The notes under the pieces are model-generated. The model was not told the origin of the DNA. It made no database searches and saw only the letters and a list, made by a program, of their open reading frames with translations. The position numbers were made by a program, and so were the translations under genes. This document shows positions 1 to 8,892 of a stretch of DNA of 64,000 nt, piece by piece (position 1 is the stretch's first letter; each line of letters starts with the position of its first letter). Origin of the DNA: Billgrantia antri (GTDB taxonomy: Bacteria > Pseudomonadota > Gammaproteobacteria > Pseudomonadales > Halomonadaceae); contig NZ_JAHYCA010000007.1 in assembly GCF_019430905.1 (NCBI RefSeq), positions 186,001 to 250,000 on the forward strand. Reading direction: 5' to 3'.

Positions 1-103
1 AGGGTCATGAGGCCTCCTGCCTGGTTCTTCTACCTCTTATGGCTGGCTGTCGGTCTTGCTGCGGCGGACGTTCGGGACGACGCCCCGCTCGTGCTTGGTT
101 CGG

Positions 104-583
104 TCATCGGTTCTGGTCACTGCTACCGTTGTCGCGCCCCTGGTCAGCGTTGCTGCTCTGGGGCTGGCCGTTTGCGGAATTGTCGTTCGCCTGCGACGTT
201 CGGGGCTGCTCGGCGCCGGCGCGCTGGTCAGCATCGGTGTCTGTCTCGGGCGTCTGCACATCATGGTCGGGGCCGGCCTCGGAGCCCGCGGCCGGGGTCT
301 GGAACAGGTTGTCTCCCTGGGCCTGGCCGCTGCCGCTGTCCTCCTCGCGGATCAGCATGTCCGAGTTGGTGATGCCGCTGCTGGTGCCGTACTGGCCAGT
401 AGTGACATCGGGAGGAGGCGTGGTCTCGGCAGGGTCCGGTGTCGCCGCACCGCGGCCCGGGACGGCGGGACTGGCGGAGTCCGGCTCGGTCTCCTGCGCG
501 CTGGCGCCGGTCAGCCAAGCCGCGCCCAGCAGCGCGCCTCCCCAATGCAGACAGCGGAGTACCCGCTTGCGCATCCTTGCCAT
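104..583 (-). CDS. Low-complexity secreted protein of unknown function
   Basis: The 159-residue product starts with basic residues and a hydrophobic stretch ending in GASA, a typical Sec signal peptide with cleavage near residue 30. The rest is almost devoid of hydrophobic or aromatic residues and is rich in Asp, Glu, Gln, Asn, Ser, Thr, Pro and Gly, so the mature protein is probably disordered, acidic and periplasmic or extracellular. A GGAG ribosome site lies about 8 bases before the ATG. It has no recognisable domain. The acidic bias fits a halophile, but the function is unknown. The 103 bases to its left hold nothing I can identify. Its real status rests on the signal peptide and Shine-Dalgarno site, because low-complexity frames in GC-rich DNA can be spurious. 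Confidence 0.6.
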   Translation of the reverse strand: MARMRKRVLRCLHWGGALLGAAWLTGASAQETEPDSASPAVPGRGAATPDPAETTPPPDVTTGQYGTSSGITNSDMLIREEDSGSGQAQGDNLFQTPAAGSEAGPDHDVQTPETDTDADQRAGAEQPRTSQANDNSANGQPQSSNADQGRDNGSSDQNR

Positions 584-770
584 GATCCATCTCCACGAAC
601 GCGAGTCTGGGGGGTCATTCCCAGCGTAGACCCATCGCGACGGGGATGACAGCGCCTTCGGACTGGCACGCAGGGAGGGGGGCTTACTACACTCAGGCCA
701 CAGTAAACTCGTTCGAGCCCGGGCCGCCGCTGGCCCGGAGCGTGTGCAGCTACGTCAACGGAGTGACATC

Positions 771-2075
771 TTGCGCAGTCTACCGGCAACCCTTCCGATC
801 CTGTTCGTCTGCGAAATCAGCTTCCTGCTCGGCCACGGCCTGATCATGACCCTGCTCGGGGTGCGCATGTCCATCGAGGGCTTCCCCTCGCAGATGGCGG
901 GTCTGCTGATGTCGAGCTTCTCGCTTGGCTTCGTGCTGGGCAGCTATGCGCTGGAGAAGCGCATCCGCAGCGTCGGCCACATCCGCGTGTTCGCCGCCTG
1001 CGCCGGCCTGCTGGCGGTCACCGCGATGCTGCACGGGCTGTGGGTCAACCCCTGGGCCTGGCTGGCCTGGCGCCTGATCGGTGGTGTCGCCACCGCCGGC
1101 ATGCTAATGGTGATGGAGTCCTGGGTCTCGGGGGAGTCGACCAACGAGAACCGTGGACGGGTGCTGGCGCTCTACATGATCATCTCGACCCTGTCGCTGG
1201 CCGGCGGGCAGTGGATGCTCAATGTCGGCGATCCGTCGGGGCCCGCACTGTTCTCGCTGGTCGGCATGCTGTTCGCCCTGGCGCTGGTACCGCTGTCGAT
1301 CGTGCGTATCCAAGGCCCGCGCCAGGCCCACGACTTCCAGCCCCAGAAGATCCGCCTCAAGGCGCTGTACCAGCGTGCCCCGGTGGGGCTGGTCGGCGCC
1401 TTCACCGCCGGCATGATGGTCCAGGCGTTCTTTGCCATGACGCCCTTCTACGGCCAGGAGGTCGGCCTGAGCACCGGCGAGACGGCCCGCTTCATGGCCA
1501 TTACCACCATGGTGGCGCTGTTCGCCCAGTGGGGGCTGGGGCGGCTCTCCGATCGCATCGACCGGCGCAAGGTGATCCTCGGCATGGCGGTGGTGATGAC
1601 GGTCTCGGGTGCCTTCGTGTCGATGCTGGTGCGCATCGACTTCTGGATGCTGGTACTGGCCGCCTGCTTCCATACCGCCATGCTGCATACGCTCTATGCC
1701 CTCAGCCTGGCCCACACCAACGACTGGCTCGAACCCGGCGAGGTCGTGGCGGCCAACGCCAAGCTGATGATCTGGTACGGCATCGGCTCGATCATCGGCC
1801 CTTTCGCCGCTTCGCTGGTGATGCGCCTGGTTGGTCCCGATGGCCTGTGGGTGTTTCTCGGTGGCGCCTCGCTGGCGCTGGCAGCGTTCGTGGCCTGGCG
1901 CCTGCGCCGGCGTCCCGGCGTACCCGTCGAGGAGGTCGAGCAGGAGCCCTTCGTGGCGGTACCGACGCTGGAGACGCCACACTTCACCGAGCTCGATCCG
2001 CGTCTGGAGCCGGACCAACTGGAGTTCCATTTCGAAGAGAGCAAGGACGACGAGGCGCATCGGCAGGCTGTCTGA
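771..2075 (+). CDS. MFS transporter, YcaD-like drug/solute exporter
   Basis: The product has about 434 residues with twelve predicted membrane spans and the MFS loop 2-3 region (GSYALEKRIRSVGH), followed by a charged, Glu-rich cytoplasmic tail of about 50 residues. The overall pattern matches the YcaD/quinolone-type branch of the major facilitator superfamily, which are inner-membrane proton antiporters; the substrate cannot be read from sequence. I chose TTG at 771 because GGAG sits 7 bases upstream. An in-frame GTG at 744 has a Shine-Dalgarno only 3 bases away, which is too close. The gene appears to stand alone before the ChaN-like gene, 56 bases downstream. Confidence 0.85.
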   Translation: MRSLPATLPILFVCEISFLLGHGLIMTLLGVRMSIEGFPSQMAGLLMSSFSLGFVLGSYALEKRIRSVGHIRVFAACAGLLAVTAMLHGLWVNPWAWLAWRLIGGVATAGMLMVMESWVSGESTNENRGRVLALYMIISTLSLAGGQWMLNVGDPSGPALFSLVGMLFALALVPLSIVRIQGPRQAHDFQPQKIRLKALYQRAPVGLVGAFTAGMMVQAFFAMTPFYGQEVGLSTGETARFMAITTMVALFAQWGLGRLSDRIDRRKVILGMAVVMTVSGAFVSMLVRIDFWMLVLAACFHTAMLHTLYALSLAHTNDWLEPGEVVAANAKLMIWYGIGSIIGPFAASLVMRLVGPDGLWVFLGGASLALAAFVAWRLRRRPGVPVEEVEQEPFVAVPTLETPHFTELDPRLEPDQLEFHFEESKDDEAHRQAV

Positions 2076-2131
2076 TGCTGCCGAGCGGCGCGCAATGCGC
2101 CATCATGGGGCGATTCGATAGGGAGGTTCCG

Positions 2132-3298
2132 ATGCGCCGTTCGTTCGCCTTGCCCCGTGTCCTGCCTGTGCTGGCCTGCCTGGCCTTGAGCGCCATGGCC
2201 CTTGGCACGCGGGCCGATTCCTGTCCCGCCCCTGGGCAGTGGCTTCGTCCCGCCGGTGAAGAGCTCGACAGCGTAATGCTGATGCGTGAGTTGGCCGGGC
2301 GCGAGGTGGTGCTGCTCGGCGAGCAGCACGATCGCATGGACCACCATCGCTGGCAGCTGCATGTCGTGGCCGGTCTGCATGCCCTTGAGCCGGACATGGC
2401 CATCGCCCTCGAGATGCTGCCGCGCGAGGCGCAGCCGGCTCTCGACGCCTGGGTGGCGGGGGAGCTCGACGAGGTGGCCTTCCTCGAAGCAAGCGACTGG
2501 TATGCCGCCTGGGGCTTCGATGCCGAACTCTACCTGCCGATCCTGCACTTCGCCCGTTTGAATCGGGTACCGCTCAGGGCGATCAACGTCTCCCGCAAAC
2601 TACGTGGGCGGTTGGCAGAGGCGGGCTGGGCGGCGGTGCCGGAAGCGGAGCGCTTCGGCATTACCGCACCGGTCGAGGCCTCGCCCGGCTATCGCCAGCG
2701 CCTGGCCGAGATACACGCCCAGCACATGAACGGCGACGACGACGGGGAAGGCCTCGAGCGCTTCATCGCGGCGCAGCTGGTGTGGGACCGGGCCATGGCC
2801 GCCGGCCTGAAGCAGGCCAGCGGCGAGACCGCGCTGGTGGTCGGTCTGATCGGTCAGGGCCACTTGCAATACGGTCACGGCGTGCCGCATCAGCTCGTCG
2901 ACCTGGGAATCGACGACTTCGCCACGCTGCTGCCCTGGCCGGCGGCCGGCGCGACTTGCGAGCCGCCCCCGGCAGATGTGGCGCAGGCGCTGTTCGGCAT
3001 CGTCGAACACGATGAACCGGTGGTCTCCCCGCCGCAACTTGGCATTTTGCTGGCATCCGACGGGGAGGGGGTTGCGGTGGAGGAGGTGATCGAGGGTTCG
3101 GTCGCCGAGGCGGCCGGGATCGAGGCGGGCGACGTCATCCTGCGGGCGGCCGGTGAGACCGTTACCCAGCCTGCCGACCTGATCGGACAGGTGCGTCGCC
3201 AGCCGCCCGGCACCCTGCTGCCGCTGGTAATTCGCCGCCGCGGCGAGGAGCGGGAAGTGCTGGCGCGCTTCCCGCCCCACGAGGTGACGGGGCACTGA
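2132..3298 (+). CDS. ChaN-like haem-binding-fold protein with C-terminal PDZ domain
   Basis: The 388-residue product opens with a signal peptide (residues 1-29). A ChaN/DUF399 domain follows (about 45-260), recognisable by GEQHD at 63-67 and a late GQGHLQYGHGVP block. A PDZ domain occupies about 305-385 (QLGILLASD start, then EAAGIEAGDVIL). ChaN proteins are envelope proteins related to Campylobacter ChaN, which binds haem cofacially; the PDZ extension may bind peptide termini. The start has GGGAGG about 6 bases upstream. The gene lies in the same orientation as its neighbours, but no iron-uptake gene is adjacent, so a role in haem binding is family-based inference. Confidence 0.8.
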   Translation: MRRSFALPRVLPVLACLALSAMALGTRADSCPAPGQWLRPAGEELDSVMLMRELAGREVVLLGEQHDRMDHHRWQLHVVAGLHALEPDMAIALEMLPREAQPALDAWVAGELDEVAFLEASDWYAAWGFDAELYLPILHFARLNRVPLRAINVSRKLRGRLAEAGWAAVPEAERFGITAPVEASPGYRQRLAEIHAQHMNGDDDGEGLERFIAAQLVWDRAMAAGLKQASGETALVVGLIGQGHLQYGHGVPHQLVDLGIDDFATLLPWPAAGATCEPPPADVAQALFGIVEHDEPVVSPPQLGILLASDGEGVAVEEVIEGSVAEAAGIEAGDVILRAAGETVTQPADLIGQVRRQPPGTLLPLVIRRRGEEREVLARFPPHEVTGH

Positions 3299-3409
3299 CC
3301 CAGGTCAGGCGCGGGAGGGGCGAATGCGCTATCGTATCCCGTGCGCCGCCCGTTCGGCGCACGACCACTTCGCCCCATGCCCGGGGGCCGCAACGTCTGG
3401 AGGAGCGCC

Positions 3410-3814
3410 TTGGCCATTTCCCGTTTTGCCGACCTGCTGGAGGAAGCACGGAGTCAGCCCGAGCCGCAGCGGCTGCTGTTCGTGTTTACCCGAGCCGAGC
3501 TGCCCGACGACCCCAGCGAGGAGCAGCGCCAGCGCTTCGAGCAGGGCGAGGGCGGCGTGCTGACGCCGGTGCTGTGCGTCGACAAGACGCCTGAGGAGCT
3601 CAGCGACATGGCTTCGCTGGTTGCGGAGTCGCAGCGTACCGGGGTCGAGTGGGACATCGTCTTCGTCGGCGCACTGTCGGGTCGGGGGCGGCAGGCACCC
3701 ACCGGCGACGAAGCCGAGAGTCATCTACAGCGCATGGTCGAGTCGCTGCAGATGGGCAATACCCAGCGCTTCCTGGCGCTGGATCGACAGGGGGAGGCGG
3801 TGGCCTTGCAATGA
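3410..3814 (+). CDS. Conserved small cytoplasmic protein of unknown function
   Basis: The 134-residue protein starting LAISRFADLLEEAR is a conserved Pseudomonas/Halomonas family. As I recall, it is often labelled ribonucleotide reductase subunit alpha by annotation transfer, although it has no reductase active-site sequence or size. It has no signal peptide or membrane span. A distinctive central block reads TPVLCVDKTPEEL, followed by WDIVFVGALSGRG. The start is TTG: GGAGGA precedes it by about 6 bases, and family members begin at this same Met-Ala-Ile-Ser. ATG codons further upstream in frame lack a ribosome site. I assign no function. Confidence 0.75.
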   Translation: MAISRFADLLEEARSQPEPQRLLFVFTRAELPDDPSEEQRQRFEQGEGGVLTPVLCVDKTPEELSDMASLVAESQRTGVEWDIVFVGALSGRGRQAPTGDEAESHLQRMVESLQMGNTQRFLALDRQGEAVALQ

Positions 3815-3942
3815 AGCCACGGTGCCACCATAGACAAGCCTTATCGGAACCATGGCGGCAATCAATTTTCGCCTATCGGTTGCGATGGATATGATGTGCC
3901 CCGTATTCGGAACATCCACCCCATGACATGGAGCATTGCTGA

Positions 3943-4506
3943 ATGTCCCTGATCAACACCGAAGTCAAGCCGTTCAAAGCCACTGCCTATCACAACGGCG
4001 AGTTCATCGACGTCACCGACGCCGACCTGAAGGGCCAGTGGAGCGTTTTCTTCTTCTATCCGGCCGACTTCACCTTCGTCTGCCCCACCGAGCTGGGTGA
4101 CCTGGCGGACAACTACGAGGAATTCAAGAAGCTGGGCGTCGAGATCTACAGCGTCTCCACCGACACCCACTTCACCCACAAGGCGTGGCACGACAGCTCC
4201 GAGACCATCGGCAAGCTGCAATACCCGATGCTGGCCGACCCGACCCTGCAGATCTCGCGCAATTTCGAAGTGCTGATCGAAGACGCCGGCCTGGCCGAGC
4301 GCGGTACCTTCGTCGTCGATCCCGACGGCAAGATCCAGATCGTCGAGATCAATGCCGGCAACATCGGCCGCAACGCCGAGGAGCTGCTGCGCAAGGTCAA
4401 GGCCGCTCAGTACGTGCGCAACAACCCGAACGAAGTCTGCCCCGCCAAGTGGAAGGAAGGCGAAGAGACCCTCGCGCCGTCTCTGGATCTGGTCGGCAAG
4501 ATCTAA
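3943..4506 (+). CDS. ahpC: Alkyl hydroperoxide reductase peroxidatic subunit AhpC
   Basis: AhpC is a typical 2-Cys peroxiredoxin that reduces hydrogen peroxide, organic peroxides and peroxynitrite in the cytoplasm, and is recycled by AhpF. The 187-residue length equals E. coli AhpC. The peroxidatic cysteine is C47 in FTFVCPTE and the resolving cysteine is C166 in EVCPAKW. The C-terminal LDLVGKI tail typical of hyperoxidation-sensitive AhpC is present. ahpF follows 175 bases downstream beyond a hairpin, an arrangement that often gives more AhpC than AhpF. No oxyR gene is nearby. The upstream 128 bases hold two similar TATCGG...ATGG blocks 32 bases apart, but I cannot assign them to OxyR. Confidence 0.98.
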   Translation: MSLINTEVKPFKATAYHNGEFIDVTDADLKGQWSVFFFYPADFTFVCPTELGDLADNYEEFKKLGVEIYSVSTDTHFTHKAWHDSSETIGKLQYPMLADPTLQISRNFEVLIEDAGLAERGTFVVDPDGKIQIVEINAGNIGRNAEELLRKVKAAQYVRNNPNEVCPAKWKEGEETLAPSLDLVGKI

Positions 4507-4555
4507 GACGGATCTTCCGGTCCGCGAGGCAATCCCCTGACCTCGTGTGTTCCCA

Positions 4556-4584
4556 GCCCGGGCGGCACCGCCCGGGCGCTCTTT
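4556..4584 (+). terminator. Hairpin between ahpC and ahpF
   Basis: A perfect 10-bp inverted repeat (GCCCGGGCGG / CCGCCCGGGC) with a minimal loop is followed by CGCTCTTT. It can act as an intrinsic terminator or attenuator, so that ahpC transcripts outnumber ahpC-ahpF readthrough. Read directly from the sequence; activity is inferred. Confidence 0.75.
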
Positions 4585-4681
4585 CCCAGATGTGCAAGCT
4601 CTTGCCCGCGCTGACTTTGGGTCCGCGTCAGGGCGGCGTCTTGCCGTCAATCATGAGCCAGACATGAAGGAAACCGCTGTC

Positions 4682-6238
4682 ATGTTGGACGACAATCTGA
4701 AAAGTCAGCTAAAAGCCTACCTGCAAAAGGTCACGCAGCCGTTCGAGATCGTCGCGTCCCTCGATGACGGCGCCAAGTCCAAGGAGCTTCACGGACTGCT
4801 CAAGGACATCGAGAGCCTCTGCGACAAGATCAGCCTGCGCCTCGACGGCGAGGATGCCCGCAAGCCCTCCTTCGCCCTGAACCGTCCCGGCGAGGAGACC
4901 GGCCTGGTGTTCGCCGGCATCCCCATGGGCCACGAGTTCACTTCGCTGGTATTGGCCTTGCTGCAGGTCGGCGGTCACCCGCCCAAGGTCAGCGACGACG
5001 TCATCGAACAGATCAAGCAGCTCGAGGGTGAGCTGGAGTTCGAGACCTACTATTCGCTGTCATGTCAGAACTGTCCCGACGTGGTGCAGGCCCTCAACCT
5101 GATGGCGATCCTCAACCCGAACGTGCGCCACGTGGCCATCGATGGCGCGTTGTTCCAGGACGAGGTGGAAGCACGCCAGGTGATGTCGGTGCCGAGCATC
5201 TTCCTCAACGGCGAGCCCTTCGATCAGGGCCGCATGAGCCTGGAGCAGATCCTGGCCAAGGTCGACACCGGCGCGGCCAAGCGAGAGGCGGCCAAGCTCA
5301 ACGAAAAGGACCCGTTCGACGTGCTGGTGGTGGGCGGCGGCCCGGCCGGTGCCGCGGCGGCCATCTATGCCGCGCGCAAGGGCATCCGCACCGGCGTGGC
5401 GGCCGAGCGCTTCGGTGGCCAGGTGCTCGACACCATGGCGATCGAGAACTTCATCTCCGTACCCTACACCGAAGGCCCCAAGCTGGCCGCGGCGCTGGAG
5501 GAACACGTCAAGGAGTATGAAGCCGACATCATGAACCTGCAGCGTGCGGTGAAGCTGATTCCGGCGGCCGACCAGGGCGGCGATCACGAGGTGGAGTTCG
5601 AGTCCGGCGCGCGCCTCAAGAGCAAGACGCTGATCCTCTCTACCGGTGCCCGCTGGCGCGAGATGAACGTACCCGGCGAGGCCGAGTATCGCAACAAGGG
5701 GGTGGCATACTGCCCCCACTGCGACGGCCCGCTGTTCAAGGGCAAGCGCGTGGCGGTGATCGGCGGCGGCAACTCCGGCGTCGAGGCGGCCATCGACCTG
5801 GCCGGCATCGTCGGCCACGTAACGCTGATCGAGTTCATGGACGAGATGCGCGCCGACGCGGTGCTGCAGAAGAAGCTGCGCAGCCTGCCCAACGTCGAGA
5901 TCATCCTTGGCGCGCGTACCACCGAGGTGAACGGCGACGGAACCCGGGTCAACGGCCTGACTTTCGAGGAGCGCGCCAGCGGCGAGATCAAGCGACTCGA
6001 CCTGGAAGGCATCTTCGTGCAGATCGGTCTGGTACCCAACACCGAGTGGCTGACCGATTCATCGATCGAACTGTCACCCCGCGGCGAGATCGTCATCGAC
6101 GAGCGCGGCATGACCTCGGTGCCCGGCATCTTCGCTGCCGGCGATGTCACCACCGTGCCTTACAAGCAGATCGTGATCGCCATGGGCGAGGGTTCCAAGG
6201 CCGCACTGGGGGCCTTCGACTATCTCATTCGGCACTGA
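4682..6238 (+). CDS. ahpF: Alkyl hydroperoxide reductase flavoprotein subunit AhpF
   Basis: AhpF is the NADH-dependent FAD disulfide reductase that regenerates AhpC. The 518-residue product has the full E. coli architecture: an N-terminal tandem thioredoxin-like domain with the CQNC redox pair at 128-131, an FAD-binding motif [12 protein letters not shown] near 217-227, a second nucleotide-binding motif GGGNSG at 361-366, and the thioredoxin-reductase-like CPHC at 344-347. The start chosen is the ATG giving [14 protein letters not shown], which aligns with E. coli AhpF; AAGGA lies about 10 bases upstream. An in-frame ATG 18 bases earlier is less likely. Confidence 0.98.
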   Translation: MLDDNLKSQLKAYLQKVTQPFEIVASLDDGAKSKELHGLLKDIESLCDKISLRLDGEDARKPSFALNRPGEETGLVFAGIPMGHEFTSLVLALLQVGGHPPKVSDDVIEQIKQLEGELEFETYYSLSCQNCPDVVQALNLMAILNPNVRHVAIDGALFQDEVEARQVMSVPSIFLNGEPFDQGRMSLEQILAKVDTGAAKREAAKLNEKDPFDVLVVGGGPAGAAAAIYAARKGIRTGVAAERFGGQVLDTMAIENFISVPYTEGPKLAAALEEHVKEYEADIMNLQRAVKLIPAADQGGDHEVEFESGARLKSKTLILSTGARWREMNVPGEAEYRNKGVAYCPHCDGPLFKGKRVAVIGGGNSGVEAAIDLAGIVGHVTLIEFMDEMRADAVLQKKLRSLPNVEIILGARTTEVNGDGTRVNGLTFEERASGEIKRLDLEGIFVQIGLVPNTEWLTDSSIELSPRGEIVIDERGMTSVPGIFAAGDVTTVPYKQIVIAMGEGSKAALGAFDYLIRH

Positions 6239-6255
6239 CGCCGCCCCGTAGCGTT

Positions 6256-6317
6256 CGAGGTTCGCCCGCCGCGGCGAACCTCGTGAAGCGCCCCCGTAGG
6301 CTCTGCCTGCGGGGGCG
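6256..6317 (+). terminator. Double hairpin after ahpF
   Basis: Two consecutive stems follow ahpF: CGAGGTTCGCC paired with GGCGAACCTCG (11 bp, 6256-6283), then CGCCCCCG paired with CGGGGGCG (6289-6317), with a weak TCGTGTTT tail. This probably ends the ahpCF transcript before the aap promoter region. Confidence 0.65.
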
Positions 6318-6471
6318 TCGTGTTTCCGGATGAGCCTCTTTCGTTGAAGGCAAGCGCACCGCATCGCTGGTGCGCGATCTCGCCTCGTTGCACCATCGTG
6401 GGGCAACGGATGCGGCCGGATATTCTTCTTCACGACCGTTGAATAAGTGTTTTGCCTGCGCTATCCCTGCC

Positions 6472-6488
6472 TTGGAACAAACCTTGCT
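6472..6488 (+). promoter_or_regulatory. Sigma-54-type promoter upstream of aapJ
   Basis: TTGGAACAAACCTTGCT fits the -24/-12 consensus TTGGCACGNNNNTTGCW at all but two specified positions. The invariant GG (6474-6475) and GC (6486-6487) have the required 12-base offset. It lies 66 bases before the aapJ ATG. Amino-acid importers are common NtrC/RpoN targets, so nitrogen control is inferred. Confidence 0.65.
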
Positions 6489-6553
6489 AAGGTGCAGGCA
6501 CATGCTTCGGCATGCATCGTCCAAAAGACAATAGACCTACGAGGGATCTTTCC

Positions 6554-7582
6554 ATGCGCGACAACAAGAACAAGTGGGTGCTGCTCACTTCCGCAGCCGC
6601 ACTGACTCTGGGTGCCGTCTCCGTGGCTTCCGCCGAGACACTCGAGAATACGCGCGAGCGAGGCGTCGTTCAGTGCGGCGTCAGTGACGGCCTGCCGGGC
6701 TTCTCCGCGCCGAACGACCAGGGTGAGTGGCAGGGTCTTGATGTCGATGTCTGCCGTGCCGTGGCCGCCGCGGTGTTCGGCGATGCCGATGCCGTGCGCT
6801 ACATCTCGCTGAACGCCGTCGAGCGCTTCACCGCGCTGCAGTCCGGCGAGGTCGACGTCCTCTCGCGCAACACCACCTGGACCGCTACCCGCGACACCAC
6901 CCTGGGCCTGAACTTCGCCGGCGTGAACTTCTACGATGGCCAGGGCTTCCTGGTGTCCAAGGATCTGGGTATCTCCAGCGCCAAAGAGCTCGATGGTGCC
7001 GCCATCTGTATCCAGTCCGGTACCACCACGGAGTTGAACCTGGCCGACTACTTCCGTGCCAACGAAATGCAGTTCGATCCCATCGTCTTCGATACCTCCG
7101 AGCAGACCGTGGGCGGTTTCGAGGCTGGCCGCTGCGACGTGCTGACCTCCGACACTTCCCAGCTCGCCGCACTGCGCATTCAGCTTTCCGAACCCGACAG
7201 TGCCATGATCCTGCCCGAGGTGATCTCCAAGGAGCCGCTGGGGCCGGTAGTGCGTCAGGGCGACGACCAGTGGTTCAACATCGTCAAGTGGTCGCTGTTC
7301 GCCATGCTCAACGCCGAAGAGCTCGGTGTGAACAGCGAGAACGTCGACGAAATGCGTGACTCCGACAACCCCAACATCGCCCGTCTGCTGGGGCAGGACG
7401 GCAACTACGGCGAGGGCATGGGGCTCGACGCCAACTGGGCCTACAACATCATCAGCCAGGTCGGCAACTACGCCGAAAGCTTCGATCGCAACGTGGGCCC
7501 GAATTCGCCGCTGGGTATCGAGCGCGGGGTGAACGCGCTGTGGAACGATGGCGGCTTCCAGTACGCTCCGCCGATCCGCTGA
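6554..7582 (+). CDS. aapJ: General amino-acid ABC transporter, periplasmic binding protein AapJ
   Basis: The 342-residue protein has a 26-residue signal peptide ending in SVASA, followed by a family 3 solute-binding fold (ETLENTRERGVVQCGVSDGLPGF start; GLDVDVCRAVAAAVFGD). This is the AapJ/BztA branch, which captures L-amino acids, often including glutamate, glutamine and other polar residues, for AapQMP. GAGGG precedes the chosen ATG by about 9 bases; an earlier in-frame ATG would put 14 residues before the signal peptide. It is the first gene of aapJQMP and is separated from aapQ by a hairpin that could raise its level relative to the membrane subunits. Exact ligand range is not determinable here. 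Confidence 0.93.
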   Translation: MRDNKNKWVLLTSAAALTLGAVSVASAETLENTRERGVVQCGVSDGLPGFSAPNDQGEWQGLDVDVCRAVAAAVFGDADAVRYISLNAVERFTALQSGEVDVLSRNTTWTATRDTTLGLNFAGVNFYDGQGFLVSKDLGISSAKELDGAAICIQSGTTTELNLADYFRANEMQFDPIVFDTSEQTVGGFEAGRCDVLTSDTSQLAALRIQLSEPDSAMILPEVISKEPLGPVVRQGDDQWFNIVKWSLFAMLNAEELGVNSENVDEMRDSDNPNIARLLGQDGNYGEGMGLDANWAYNIISQVGNYAESFDRNVGPNSPLGIERGVNALWNDGGFQYAPPIR

Positions 7583-7622
7583 TCGAACCGTCCGAGTCAC
7601 CTGAGGTGCCTCGATCCAACTT

Positions 7623-7653
7623 AGCCCCGGCCCGGCCATCCCAGGCCGGGGCT
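7623..7653 (+). terminator. Intercistronic hairpin between aapJ and aapQ
   Basis: A 10-bp perfect stem (AGCCCCGGCC / GGCCGGGGCT) with an 11-base loop lies in the 109-base gap. It has no strong T run, which fits an mRNA-stabilising or attenuating element that favours the binding protein rather than a full stop. Confidence 0.6.
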
Positions 7654-7691
7654 TGATACCTGCTTGACGGATCCAGGCGGAGAGTCCCTTC

Positions 7692-8882
7692 ATGTCCGTT
7701 CGACCCAAGGCCCAGTCCGTGGGCCCAAAACCGCCTTTCTGGCGTGATCGCGCCAAGCGTGCGTTGCTCTTCCAAGCCCTGCTGATCGCCGCAGTGGCGG
7801 CTTTCCTGCTGTATATCGTCGGCAATACCCAGGCCAACCTGGCCGCCCGCGGCATCACCACCGGCTTCGGCTTCCTGACCAATACCGCCGGTTTCGGCAT
7901 CGTCCAGAGCCTGATCGAATACTCCTCGCAGAGTACCTACGGCCGTACTTTTGTGGTGGGGCTGCTCAATACCCTAGTGGTATCGGCGCTGGGGATCCTG
8001 GCGGCTACCCTGATCGGCTTCGTCGTCGGCATCGCCCGGCTGTCGCCCAACTGGCTGATCGCCCGGCTGGCCAGCGGCTATATCGAGATATTCCGTAACA
8101 TCCCGCTGCTGCTACAGATCTTCTTCTGGTACTTCGCCGTGCTGCGCGCCATGCCCAGCCCGCGTGACAGCCTGTCGCTCGGGGAGGCCGTGTTTCTCAA
8201 CGTGCGCGGCCTGTCTCTGCCCCAACCCCTATTCGAGTCGGGCTTCGGCCTGATTCCGCTGGCCTTCGGCGTGGCTGTCGTGGCCAGTGTCGGGCTGATG
8301 ATCTGGAACAAGCGACGCCAGGAAGCCACCGGCAAGCGGCTGCCGGCGGGCTGGATTTCGCTGGGCCTGATCATTGGCCTGCCGCTGTTGGTGCTGGTCG
8401 CCACTGGCGTGCCGGTGACCTGGGACGTGCCGGAGCTGCGCGGCTTCAACTTCCGCGGGGGGATTACCGTCATCCCCGAGTTCCTGGCCCTATGGCTGGC
8501 GCTTTCCATCTATACGGCCTCGTTCATCGCCGAGATCGTGCGCTCTGGCATCCAGGCGATTCCCCACGGCCAGACCGAGGCAGCCCAGGCGCTGAGCCTG
8601 CCGCGCAACCTGGTGCTGCGCCTGGTGGTGGTGCCCCAGGCCCTGCGCGTGATCATCCCGCCGCTGACCAGCCAGTACCTCAACCTGATCAAGAACTCCT
8701 CGCTGGCCACGGCCATCGGCTATCCGGACCTGGTCTCGGTGTTCGCCGGCACCACGCTCAACCAGACGGGGCAGGCGATCGAGGTCATCGCCATGACCAT
8801 GGCGGTCTACCTCACCATCAGCCTGCTGGTATCGATGTTCATGAACTGGTTCAACGCCCGCGTGGCGCTGGTGGAACGCTAG
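7692..8882 (+). CDS. aapQ: Amino-acid ABC transporter permease AapQ
   Basis: The 396-residue polytopic membrane protein belongs to the HisM/AapQ permease family. A first span follows the short basic N-terminus, and a long insert between the N-terminal spans distinguishes Aap/Bzt permeases from shorter HisQ types. The C-terminal half has the BPD_transp_1 core with the EAA loop (QTEAAQALSLPRNLVLRLVVVPQAL), which contacts the ATPase. It pairs with AapM to form the translocation path. aapM begins 10 bases after its stop, so translation is likely coupled. Confidence 0.93.
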   Translation: MSVRPKAQSVGPKPPFWRDRAKRALLFQALLIAAVAAFLLYIVGNTQANLAARGITTGFGFLTNTAGFGIVQSLIEYSSQSTYGRTFVVGLLNTLVVSALGILAATLIGFVVGIARLSPNWLIARLASGYIEIFRNIPLLLQIFFWYFAVLRAMPSPRDSLSLGEAVFLNVRGLSLPQPLFESGFGLIPLAFGVAVVASVGLMIWNKRRQEATGKRLPAGWISLGLIIGLPLLVLVATGVPVTWDVPELRGFNFRGGITVIPEFLALWLALSIYTASFIAEIVRSGIQAIPHGQTEAAQALSLPRNLVLRLVVVPQALRVIIPPLTSQYLNLIKNSSLATAIGYPDLVSVFAGTTLNQTGQAIEVIAMTMAVYLTISLLVSMFMNWFNARVALVER

Positions 8883-8892
8883 GAGAGGCGCC

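Noticed and set aside
1104..2060. Long minus-strand open frame antisense to the MFS gene
   Set aside because: Its composition is His/Gln/Arg-rich, typical of antisense reading of GC-rich coding DNA. The MFS frame has clear membrane spans.
3842..3889. Two TATCGG...ATGG blocks before ahpC as an OxyR site
   Set aside because: They do not follow the ATAG-N7-CTAT spaced pattern of OxyR and are direct, not inverted, repeats.
6461..7900. 479-codon minus-strand open frame over aapJ
   Set aside because: It covers aapJ, the intergenic hairpin and the start of aapQ. It has no recognisable domain, and the sense frame encodes a certain binding protein.
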